Part shown: positions 7,726 through 15,146 of the stretch, piece by piece
How the letters are laid out: every line of letters starts with the position of its first letter
Numbering within the stretch: the first letter of the stretch is position 1
Source: an uncultured Pseudophaeobacter sp.
GTDB taxonomy: Bacteria > Pseudomonadota > Alphaproteobacteria > Rhodobacterales > Rhodobacteraceae
Direction of reading: 5' to 3'
DNA length: 41,054 bases
NCBI GenBank assembly: GCA_905479575.1
Contig: CAJQNB010000033.1
Location: 1 to 41,054 of the forward strand
The notes under the pieces: model-generated
Databases searched by the model: none
Told to the model about the DNA's origin: nothing
What the model saw: the letters and a program-made list of their open reading frames with translations, nothing else
Made by a program: the position numbers and the translations under genes

Positions 7726-8390
7726 CGGTGGATCAGATGAAACCTGCCATCGCTGTCTTCGCCCACAAGTGCGATATCGCTGATCGCCAATGGCCGGGGC
7801 AACAAGGGCATCAAATGTGCCTCAAGGGCGGCCTCTACAGCCGGCAGCTCCGCTTTGGGAAGCTTGCCAGTAAGGGTGAGGTGAAAGCGGAACTGCTCCA
7901 GCACGTAAGGATAGCCCCAGGTCACCAGATTGGCCTCTTGCGCAGGGGTGAGCCCCGCCGCACGGCGCTTTTCCAGCTCGGTCTGCGGCGCGGGCGCACG
8001 CAAGCCGTCCAGATCCCGAACGCAGGCCGCCGCAAGCCTGCCAAGGGCGGTTTCATCACCGCTGACACGCAGAGCCAGAAAACGCCCCAGGCGGGCCAGA
8101 TGCAGCCCCTCCAACACGACCGGAGCCTGGCTGGCCGCCAGGGCCGTGCAGGCCTGTTGCAGGTCGGTCAGGCTGTAGCCCTCGGCCAGCCGCATCGGCG
8201 GCTTCAGCGTTGCATGCAGCCCGTATTTGCGCGGCACTGCAGTGATGCCCGCCAGATCCAGGCCAGAAATTTCCGGTTGGGCAGCGACCTGTCCAGCCGC
8301 CATATCCCAGCCCAGCCACTGGGTTGCAAAGACGCTCCAATCGGCTGCGGCCGGGGGCGCGTAATAGATCGCATATCGCGTGAATGTCAC
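7695..8390 (-). CDS. DUF1045 2H phosphoesterase-like phosphonate protein
   Basis: Member of the DUF1045 family, which is tied to phn operons and belongs to the 2H phosphoesterase superfamily. 231 residues. The two catalytic-type motifs are visible: HATLKPP (about residues 59-65) and HLTLTG (about 170-175), each H-x-T. 2H enzymes open cyclic phosphates or 2'-5' bonds. As no phnP (cyclic phosphodiesterase) is in the window, this protein is a candidate for opening 5-phospho-ribosyl 1,2-cyclic phosphate; that is inference. Start is GTG at 8390 with AGGAGG 5 bases upstream. It is inverted inside the phn cluster, converging on phnN (31-base 3' overlap) and diverging from phnM with 52 bases between them. 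Confidence 0.85.
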   Translation of the reverse strand: MTFTRYAIYYAPPAAADWSVFATQWLGWDMAAGQVAAQPEISGLDLAGITAVPRKYGLHATLKPPMRLAEGYSLTDLQQACTALAASQAPVVLEGLHLARLGRFLALRVSGDETALGRLAAACVRDLDGLRAPAPQTELEKRRAAGLTPAQEANLVTWGYPYVLEQFRFHLTLTGKLPKAELPAVEAALEAHLMPLLPRPLAISDIALVGEDSDGRFHLIHRYALSGTAVE

Positions 8391-8442
8391 ATTGGCCTCC
8401 TATACGTGGCCATTCCTATAGCTCGAAAGACGTGAAGCCCAG

Positions 8443-9585
8443 ATGACAGATGAAATGATCCTTGCCAATGCCACCCTTGTGCTGCCCAGTGAAACACTGC
8501 GCGGCCAGGTTAAACTCCTGGGCGGAGAGATTGCGGATATTGCTGAGGGGACTTCTGTACCCCAGGGCGCAGTGGACTGTGCGGGCGACTATCTTTGCCC
8601 CGGTCTGGTTGAATTGCACACGGATAACCTGGAGCGCCATATCCAGCCGCGTCCCTCGGTTGACTGGCCCCATGCGGCCGCCATCATGGCCCATGATGCG
8701 GAACTGGCAGGCACCGGGATCACCACCGTTTTTGACGCCATGAGGGTCGGGTCGGTCAGCCGCAAAGAGAGCCGGTATGGCTCTTATGCGCGTGGGCTGG
8801 CGAATGAGCTTCTGGAGCTACGGGCAGCAGATGCGCTGAAGATCTCACATTTCCTGCACCTGCGGGCAGAGGTCTGTTCGGATACTTTGGTCGAAGAGCT
8901 GGCAGAGTTTGGCGAGGCGGACCGGGTTGGTCTGGTCTCTTTGATGGATCACACGCCGGGGCAGCGCCAGTTTCGTGACATTTCCAAGCTGGAGGCCTAT
9001 GTCAAAGGCAAGCACGGGTTTAACGACGCAGAGTTTGCGGCGCATGTTGCCCATCTGAAAGCCCTGCGCGACAGCCATGGGGATCTGCATGAGGTCGAGG
9101 CGGTCAAAGCCGCACGCCGCTTTGGCGCGGTGCTGGCCAGCCATGATGACACCACAGCTGAGCAGGTGGCCACCTCGGCCAAGCATGGCATCCATCTGGC
9201 CGAATTCCCCACTACAGTCGAGGCGGCACGGGCCTGCCATAGCCATGGCATCAAGGTGATGATGGGGGCCCCCAACCTGATCCGGGGCGGCTCGCATTCA
9301 GGCAATGTGGCCGCACGGGAACTGGCTGATCTGGAACTGCTGGATATCATCTCGTCAGACTACGTACCGGCCGCGCTGTTGATGTCGGCGGTCAAGCTGG
9401 GCGAAATCTGGGGCGATATGGCACGCGGATTGTCTACTGTCACCCAGGCACCAGCGGATGCGGTTGAACTGTCTGACCGGGGCCGCATTGCGGTGGGCAA
9501 ACGGGCGGATCTGATCCGGTTCAAGCTAATCGACAACACCCCGGCGCTGCGCGGCACCTGGGCGCGGGGGCAACGGGTGGCCTAA
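8443..9585 (+). CDS. phnM: Ribose 1-methylphosphonate 5-triphosphate diphosphatase
   Basis: Metal-dependent hydrolase of the amidohydrolase superfamily that removes pyrophosphate from alpha-D-ribose 1-alkylphosphonate 5-triphosphate, giving the PhnJ substrate. 380 residues. The metal-site region VELHTDNLERHIQPRP is near residues 57-72, followed by AAIMAHDAELAGTGITTVFD; further ligands are in LASHDD and EFPTTVEAA, and the C-terminal GRIAVGKRADLI is the usual amidohydrolase end. Cut off from phnN by the inverted DUF1045 gene, it needs either read-through or its own promoter in the 52-base divergent gap. I saw no clear terminator after it. Confidence 0.94.
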   Translation: MTDEMILANATLVLPSETLRGQVKLLGGEIADIAEGTSVPQGAVDCAGDYLCPGLVELHTDNLERHIQPRPSVDWPHAAAIMAHDAELAGTGITTVFDAMRVGSVSRKESRYGSYARGLANELLELRAADALKISHFLHLRAEVCSDTLVEELAEFGEADRVGLVSLMDHTPGQRQFRDISKLEAYVKGKHGFNDAEFAAHVAHLKALRDSHGDLHEVEAVKAARRFGAVLASHDDTTAEQVATSAKHGIHLAEFPTTVEAARACHSHGIKVMMGAPNLIRGGSHSGNVAARELADLELLDIISSDYVPAALLMSAVKLGEIWGDMARGLSTVTQAPADAVELSDRGRIAVGKRADLIRFKLIDNTPALRGTWARGQRVA

Positions 9586-9903
9586 CTTGGGCAAGTGTCA
9601 CGTGGATCTGCAATCTAATTTGATGCAGGTCTGTGTGGTATCCGAAATGAACTGAAGGGGGATGGTTTTGCTGGGGGCGCAGCAGAGGCGGCAGAGAAGA
9701 CATAATTTGTCCGCTGTGAGCCCATTTAGACTGACGAGCATCTCGACGCCAATGTACGCTTGGACGCTTGACAGATGATTGCAACCTTCCCGATAGTGCA
9801 GGAGTGTTGTCGATTTTCCCCCGGGCCTTAGAACCGCAAGCTTGGCGGAACTCAACACGCCAACGCTACTGTGCAGATCACCTAAATAGATGGGTCCTCC
9901 ATT
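9586..9903. other. Intergenic DNA with no recognisable gene
   Basis: The 318 bases between phnM and the amidohydrolase are visibly lower in GC than the phn genes. Minus-strand frames of 86-87 codons exist but have no ribosome-binding site and no recognisable family. No terminator or clear promoter was found. It may be the scar of an insertion that brought the next gene. Confidence 0.5.
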
Positions 9904-12000
9904 ATGCTTCGTTACGTCTCAGTTATAGCCAGCTTGATCGTGGCCTGTATTACAAGCAATGCAACCGCTTTGGAGCTCCCCAACCCAGCAGCTAAATTTT
10001 GCACTGAACAAGGCGGGACATATTTCCTCGTAGAGGATACCGCTGGCCAACGCGGGATTTGTACCCTCGCCGACGGCAGTGAGGTAGACGCTTGGACGTA
10101 TTTCCGGGAGCAACATGCCTCTGCTGTGGAGAGCAGACTGATTGCCGACCAAATTTGGCTGGGCGGCCCAATCCTGACCATGAACGATGATGCGATGCAC
10201 GTTGAAGCGTTGGCAGAAAAAGACGGTGAGATTATCGGCGTTGGTGACGCGGACGACGTAATGGCCTTACAGGGCCCTGAGACTGAGATCATTGATCTGG
10301 CAGGCCGCACCATGATCCCGGGTTTCGTGGATGCCCACGGCCATGTGTTCATGATCGGCATTCAGGCGCTGTCGGCCAACATGCTGCCCGCGCCTGATGG
10401 CACGGTGAATGACATCCCCACGTTGCAGCAGGTGCTGCGCGACTTTGCCAAAGCCCAACCCGAGCGTGTCGGTGCCGCAGGTCTGATCCTTGGCTTCGGC
10501 TATGACGACGCACAGCTTGCCGAGCAGCGTCACCCGACGCGAGATGAACTTGACGCTGTCTCAACCGACATACCGGTCTATGTCGTTCACCAATCCGGTC
10601 ACCTTGGCGTTGCGAACTCCAAGGCGCTGGAACTGGCGGGCATCACTGCGGATACGCCAGACCCCGCAGGCGGTGTGATCCGGCGGCGCGAAGGCAGCTC
10701 CGAGCCCAACGGCGTGCTGGAAGAAAACGCGGCAACTGTTGTGATTGGCGGCTTGCTGGGCGGACTGGATCAACAGGCCAACCGCGCGATTTTCCGCGCT
10801 GGCGTCGAATTGATCTCCTCTTTCGGATACACCACAGCACAGGAAGGGCGTTCGATACCCGCTGTGGCTAACCTGATGCAGGCGGTCGCCACCGAGGAAG
10901 GGCTGGACATAGATGTGGTGACCTATCCCGATGTGTTGGTGGACCGCGACTATATTCGGGCGAACCACTCCCGCAACTATACAGACCGTTTCCGCGTCGG
11001 GGGCGCAAAGCTGACCATCGACGGCTCGCCGCAGGGCTTCACCGCGCTGCGCGACCGCCCGTATTACAACCCACCCGAAGGATTTCGGGCGGACTATGCA
11101 GGCTATGCTTCGGCATCGAATAACCAGGTCTTTGACGCCATCGACTGGGCGTTCGAAAACAACATTCAAATCCTTGTACACGCCAATGGTGAGGGCGCGT
11201 CGGATATTTTGATCGGCGCCATCGACACCGCGACGCAAACGCACGGGCCAGCCGACCGACGCCCGGTTCTGATCCACGGGCAGTTCATGCGCGAAGATCA
11301 GGTGGATGCCTATAACCGACTGGATGTTTTCCCGTCCTTGTTTCCCATGCACACTTTCTATTGGGGCGATTGGCACCGTGATCGCACGGTTGGTCCCGTG
11401 GCAGCGGATAACATTTCACCCACCGGATGGGTTCGCGAACGTGGCATGATGTTTTCAAGTCACCATGATGCGCCTGTGGCTTTTCCCGACAGTATGCGCA
11501 TTCTTGATGCCACCGTGACCCGTCGGTCGCGCTCAAACGACATCATCGGTCCGGCGCAGCGGGTCGATGTGTTGACGGCACTCAAATCCCTAACGATTTG
11601 GCCCGCGTATCAGCATTTCGAAGAGGGTCGCAAAGGATCGCTAGAGGTCGGGAAACTTGCCGATCTGGTTATTCTGTCCAAGGACCCCACAGCGATTGAC
11701 CCCGAAACGCTCGATACCATCGTGGTGCTGGAAACGATCAAGGAAGGCGATACAATCTATGAAGCCAGTCAGCGCGAAGGGCGTCTGAATTATCGCCCCC
11801 GCAACGACGGCACGGACCCTTATGCCGATTTTCTGCGCATCTTCACCGTGTCACACGAAATGCAGGGCGCCCCAAGATCGTTCAGTGCAATGCGTCCTTC
11901 ACTTTTCGCGACCGCACCGCACTCCGGTGCCTGTATAGCGCGCACTTTGAGCGATATCATGACCGCCTCGCTTGTGACGGAAAGCTCTGGCAAAGAGTAG
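9904..12000 (+). CDS. Exported DUF333-amidohydrolase (YtcJ-like) fusion
   Basis: Predicted metal-dependent amidohydrolase outside the cytoplasm. 698 residues: a signal sequence whose hydrophobic core ends in IVAC at 12-15 (a possible lipobox; plain cleavage near A22 is the alternative), a DUF333 domain at ~27-71 (NPAAKFCTEQGG, GICTLADGSEVDAWTYF), then an amidohydrolase_3 (YtcJ-like) domain. Metal-site elements: H-x-H at 145-147 (DAHGHVF), ILVHANGEGA, LIHGQFM and the late SSHHDAPV; the domain ends GSLEVGKLADLVILSKDP. Substrate unknown; relatives hydrolyse amides or N-acyl compounds. The last ~50 residues, from about FTVSHEM, look unlike the rest and may be an altered end. It has no operon partner and sits between two unrelated clusters. 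Confidence 0.82.
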   Translation: MLRYVSVIASLIVACITSNATALELPNPAAKFCTEQGGTYFLVEDTAGQRGICTLADGSEVDAWTYFREQHASAVESRLIADQIWLGGPILTMNDDAMHVEALAEKDGEIIGVGDADDVMALQGPETEIIDLAGRTMIPGFVDAHGHVFMIGIQALSANMLPAPDGTVNDIPTLQQVLRDFAKAQPERVGAAGLILGFGYDDAQLAEQRHPTRDELDAVSTDIPVYVVHQSGHLGVANSKALELAGITADTPDPAGGVIRRREGSSEPNGVLEENAATVVIGGLLGGLDQQANRAIFRAGVELISSFGYTTAQEGRSIPAVANLMQAVATEEGLDIDVVTYPDVLVDRDYIRANHSRNYTDRFRVGGAKLTIDGSPQGFTALRDRPYYNPPEGFRADYAGYASASNNQVFDAIDWAFENNIQILVHANGEGASDILIGAIDTATQTHGPADRRPVLIHGQFMREDQVDAYNRLDVFPSLFPMHTFYWGDWHRDRTVGPVAADNISPTGWVRERGMMFSSHHDAPVAFPDSMRILDATVTRRSRSNDIIGPAQRVDVLTALKSLTIWPAYQHFEEGRKGSLEVGKLADLVILSKDPTAIDPETLDTIVVLETIKEGDTIYEASQREGRLNYRPRNDGTDPYADFLRIFTVSHEMQGAPRSFSAMRPSLFATAPHSGACIARTLSDIMTASLVTESSGKE

Positions 12001-12167
12001 CTAGAGCAATGTGTTCGGCGAAATGCAGACATTTGTTCGATTTGCAGGAAAGTAAACAAAGTCCGCAAAGCTGACATTTCGAATATGCGCCTCTATGAGA
12101 CACTGATGCCTTTCAGTGAACGAGATCCAGGGGGATAAGCCTGGTCGAAATTTTGTTTCAGCGGAGC
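12001..12167. other. Intergenic spacer with an imperfect short repeat
   Basis: 167 bases between the amidohydrolase and the convergent glycan operon. GCAGACATTTGTTCGA (12025-12040) is loosely repeated as GCTGACATTTCGA (12070-12082). No hairpin terminator or gene was found. Confidence 0.35.
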
Positions 12168-12644
12168 TCAGGCGCGATAAAATAGGTAACGCCCTTCGGG
12201 GATGCCTTCGGGGCCTTTGAGTTCTTCAAAACCGACCAGGGGCTGACCTGACACCACGATGCCACCCTTGGCCATGACAGAGGCGATCACCGGCGACATG
12301 GCTGCGGCCTCTGCCACATCCTGTTCCTTGACGCCAAAGCCAAAGTCATAGTGGGCTAGGACAATTTTGTGGCCCTCGGATTTGAGACGTTCCAGCATCG
12401 GAACCGCCTCGCCCTGCAAAAAGTCTGCTTCGGGGGGCACACAGGAGGGATGGCACTGCAGGACCCGGTCAATGACCCAGACCCGGCGGTCGGGCAGGAT
12501 TTCCCGCAGGTGGTCATAGGTGCGGCCATTGCCCAGCCCCATGTCCAGCACATGTCCAGCAACCCCTGCGATTTCTGCCGCAGCCCAGTTCAGCCCGTCG
12601 CGCTGGGCGGTAAAACGGCGCAGCATAGAATCCAATCGGCTCAT
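12168..12644 (-). CDS. Small class I SAM methyltransferase (Methyltransf_17-like)
   Basis: Predicted cytoplasmic S-adenosylmethionine-dependent methyltransferase of 158 residues. The SAM-binding glycine motif LDMGLGNGRTYDHLRE lies at about 33-48, and an acidic residue ending the second strand is in VWVIDR. The family is small and, to my knowledge, without a proven substrate. It is the last gene of a seven-gene minus-strand operon; its ATG overlaps the stop of the deacetylase gene (ATGA, 12641-12644). A paralogue with the same GLGNGRTY motif and a matching HP-S-PPE segment lies at 29193-29687. Sugar or lipid-head-group methylation is inferred from the operon only. Confidence 0.75.
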   Translation of the reverse strand: MSRLDSMLRRFTAQRDGLNWAAAEIAGVAGHVLDMGLGNGRTYDHLREILPDRRVWVIDRVLQCHPSCVPPEADFLQGEAVPMLERLKSEGHKIVLAHYDFGFGVKEQDVAEAAAMSPVIASVMAKGGIVVSGQPLVGFEELKGPEGIPEGRYLFYRA

Positions 12645-13429
12645 TTCAGATCGTCCTTTGTGTCAAATTTCCAGACCTGTCCCGGCCCCTGCATCAGGCG
12701 CGCTATCAGCGCCTCGGTGAACTCCCAGATGGCCGCATCATGCACCAGGTGATGGGTGAGGATACCATAGGGCTCGCGGGTGTCTGCCATGCCTTTGCGG
12801 CGCGCGCGCAGCTGGTCGCAGATCTGCGCGATCAATCGCTCTGGCGCGGCCAGTGATCGGCTGCCTTTCCAGTCGATTGGGTCCAGATGGGTATTGATCT
12901 GCGCCAGCCCAGGCGCAGCCAGGGGGCTTGGGCGCGGGGTAAAGGTCGACAGGGCGGCAAAGCCCAGATCCGCGAGCGCGGGCACCAGATCCAGGGCAAT
13001 CCGGTTCCAGGGCGGCACAAACATCGGCAGCAGCCGGGGGCCAAACAGCGCCTGCAAGCGGGCCAGTCCCTGCTGTATCTCGCCAAGTGCCACCTGCGCC
13101 GGGCGCTGGTCCGGGAATTCACATTTCTTTTGACCCTCGGGCGCCTGGTTCTGGTGGGCCCAGCCATGCACAACGGGAATGAGCTGAGGATGCTGCGCCA
13201 CATAGGAGGCCAGTGCGGATTGCGCCGTCTCGGGGATCACCGCCAGATGGACCGGCAGCCCCAGTTTTTGCGACACCGCACTCAGCTGGTCCAATTGCGT
13301 GGTTGGCGCAATGGCATCGTCGTCGCGCCACCACAGGGGCAGCTGCAGCCCCTCGGCCTGCCATTTGGCCAGTTCGGCATCAAGCGGGCTCCAATCGGCG
13401 GTCATGGCTGTGCTCATATCCGTGCTCAT
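12641..13429 (-). CDS. NodB-like polysaccharide deacetylase, no signal peptide
   Basis: Predicted carbohydrate N- or O-deacetylase of the CE4/NodB type, 262 residues. Motif 1 is WRDDDA (R35-A39, with D36-D38), motif 2 is H88-G-W-A-H92 (the H-x3-H metal pair), and motif 3 is FVPPWNR at 137-143, resembling the family's RPPxG/FxPPW loop. There is no signal peptide or membrane segment, so it should act in the cytoplasm, on a nucleotide-, lipid- or phosphate-linked sugar and not on a finished wall polymer. The start region contains a near-tandem ATGAGCAC repeat giving alternative ATGs (MSTDMSTAM). ATGA overlaps join it to both neighbours. Confidence 0.8.
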   Translation of the reverse strand: MSTDMSTAMTADWSPLDAELAKWQAEGLQLPLWWRDDDAIAPTTQLDQLSAVSQKLGLPVHLAVIPETAQSALASYVAQHPQLIPVVHGWAHQNQAPEGQKKCEFPDQRPAQVALGEIQQGLARLQALFGPRLLPMFVPPWNRIALDLVPALADLGFAALSTFTPRPSPLAAPGLAQINTHLDPIDWKGSRSLAAPERLIAQICDQLRARRKGMADTREPYGILTHHLVHDAAIWEFTEALIARLMQGPGQVWKFDTKDDLK

Positions 13430-14562
13430 ACCTGTGCTTTGACCAGATCATGGGCAATCTCTACCGCACGCCGGGCGCCGTCAAACTGAAACTGATCGGC
13501 TGAGCGGCGCGGCGCGCAACGCGCCTTTCCGACGGCTGCAATCAGGCGCTCCGGGGTCAGTTCGGCGGTGCGCAAAGCCTCAAAGCCTGCCAGCGGTGTC
13601 AGGCTTTGGGCGCGCAGGCTTTGTTCTACTTCTTTGCCGGCATCAAAGGGGATGAGCACGGAAGGTGTTTCTGCCTGCAACAGATCCAGCGCGGTGTTGT
13701 AGCCGCACATGCTGACCGAGGCCGCCACATGGGTAAGCATCTGGCGAAAGTCCGGGCGGGCGGGCTCCATTTTGGCTGGCGAAGGGGTTTGGGACAGCTT
13801 TTCAATCCGGGCTTTGGCATCGCTGCCGCCCACCAGCAGGCGCCAGGGGGTGTCGGGCATCAACCGCGCCGCCTGTAGGGCTGTCTGATAGATTTCATCG
13901 CCAACACTGCCGCCGCCGGCACTGACCAGTATCTCGCCACTGCCTTCGGCCGCAGGATGTGGCCCGGCGGCGGCCGGGGCGACAAATCCTGTGTAGTGCA
14001 ATTTGGCGGCCAGCAAGTCAGAGACCGGCCAGCTCAGCTCCAGCCGGGTGGCCTTTGGGTCGGAATGCACCAGAACAGCGTCATAGAACTCTGCGATCAC
14101 CGCATCTGCTTTGACGGCTTTTTCCGGCTTTGAGGGCGGCGCCAGAATATCGCGGATCGAGGCAAGGATTTTTGGCGGCTTGGGAAGCGCCTTGGCTGCC
14201 CGCAGCAGGGCGCGAAATTCATGGCGCAGGGAACGACGGCCAAAGGGATATAGCTCGGAGATCAGCAGATCTGGCTGCAGGTGTTGCAGGGCCTGACACA
14301 TGGCCGACTGGCGCTGGTGATAATACCGCTCACCCGCCAGCGCTCCGCCGGGGGTCAGAAGCTGGGTGAAATTCACCCCGTCCGAGCGCAAGGCAGGCAG
14401 TTGCAGCAGATCTATGTCACCGGTGGCGAGCTGCGGCGCGGGGAAGCCGCCCGAGACGATCTGCACCCGATCGCCGGCAGCCTGAAAGGCGCGCCCCAGG
14501 GTCAGCGCCCGCGACAGATGCCCGGTGCCAAGCAGATGGGTGACGACGATCATGACCTTCAT
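13426..14562 (-). CDS. MurG-like (GT28-type) glycosyltransferase
   Basis: Predicted cytoplasmic glycosyltransferase with a GT-B fold, 378 residues. The N-terminal acceptor domain opens MKVMIVVTHLLGTGHLSRAL, with the GTGHLSR loop typical of MurG/GT28-like enzymes. The donor half shows ILVSAGGGSVGDE and VSMCGYNTALDLLQAETPSV, equivalent to the nucleotide-sugar site. It shares GxGHLxR and GYNTxxxxL patterns with the first gene of this operon (17481-18707), so the two look like paralogues. Joined by ATGA overlaps to the histidine phosphatase gene before it and the deacetylase gene after it. Donor and acceptor unknown. Confidence 0.8.
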   Translation of the reverse strand: MKVMIVVTHLLGTGHLSRALTLGRAFQAAGDRVQIVSGGFPAPQLATGDIDLLQLPALRSDGVNFTQLLTPGGALAGERYYHQRQSAMCQALQHLQPDLLISELYPFGRRSLRHEFRALLRAAKALPKPPKILASIRDILAPPSKPEKAVKADAVIAEFYDAVLVHSDPKATRLELSWPVSDLLAAKLHYTGFVAPAAAGPHPAAEGSGEILVSAGGGSVGDEIYQTALQAARLMPDTPWRLLVGGSDAKARIEKLSQTPSPAKMEPARPDFRQMLTHVAASVSMCGYNTALDLLQAETPSVLIPFDAGKEVEQSLRAQSLTPLAGFEALRTAELTPERLIAAVGKARCAPRRSADQFQFDGARRAVEIAHDLVKAQV

Positions 14563-15146
14563 GGCGTGGGCCGTTTCAACAGGCGCACTGGTTCGGCCCA
14601 GGGGGACAGATCCTCGCCGTTCAGCTCAATAACAAAAAGCCGGTTACGTTTGATGCGAAAGGGGGCGGGGCCGTCGAAATTCCACTGATAGGCCTGCGCC
14701 AGGATCATCCGCATGATGCCGATATGGCAGACCGCAACCGTGTCGCGCTCCAGGCTGGTCAGCCAGGGTTTGATCCGCATCCAGACCTCGGCGGGGCTCT
14801 CGCCGCCGGGCGGGCGGTAGTCCCAGCCCCAGTGTTCAATATCGCGAAAGCCACTGTCTGGCTCCGCTTTCAGCTCCAGGCCTTTCTTGCCCTCCCAGTC
14901 GCCCCAGAACATCTCTGTTAAGTTGGGGGCGGTTCGCGGGGTTTTGCCTGTGACCAGCTGGGCGGTTTCCACCGCCCGCGTCAGCGGGCTGGACCAGAGC
15001 GCGGCCTGATCCCAGGGGCTGGGCAGGGCAAATTCGGATAGCTCGGCACGGGCCTGGGCGTCGAGCGGGATATCGCTGCGCCCCTGGATCTGGCCTGCGC
15101 GGTTCCAGGCGGTATGGCCATGGCGCAAAAGAGCAAGGCGGATCAT
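14559..15146 (-). CDS. Histidine phosphatase family protein
   Basis: Predicted phosphomonoesterase of the phosphoglycerate-mutase-like family, 195 residues. The catalytic LLRHGHTAWN is at about 6-15 (R8, H9, G10; H9 is the nucleophile), a second arginine is in SSPLTRAVETAQ, the acid region is in FWGDWEG, and the second histidine is in VCHIGIMR. The ATG at 15146 was chosen over that at 15152 because GAGGA lies 6 bases upstream and it gives the same ATGA overlap with the preceding gene as every other junction here. Inside a glycosyltransferase operon it could dephosphorylate a sugar- or lipid-phosphate intermediate; no homologue of known substrate can be named by eye. Confidence 0.82.
   Translation of the reverse strand: MIRLALLRHGHTAWNRAGQIQGRSDIPLDAQARAELSEFALPSPWDQAALWSSPLTRAVETAQLVTGKTPRTAPNLTEMFWGDWEGKKGLELKAEPDSGFRDIEHWGWDYRPPGGESPAEVWMRIKPWLTSLERDTVAVCHIGIMRMILAQAYQWNFDGPAPFRIKRNRLFVIELNGEDLSPWAEPVRLLKRPTP

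Noticed and set aside
9529..9814. Inverted 11-base identity (ATCGACAACAC) between the phnM end and the following spacer, with similar coding IDNTPAL on the other strand
   Set aside because: Suggestive of an inverted duplication, but the match decays at once on both sides and is short enough to be chance; an alignment would be needed.
11820..12077. Minus-strand 85-codon frame at the amidohydrolase 3' end
   Set aside because: No ribosome-binding site or family, and it overlaps the coding strand of the amidohydrolase.
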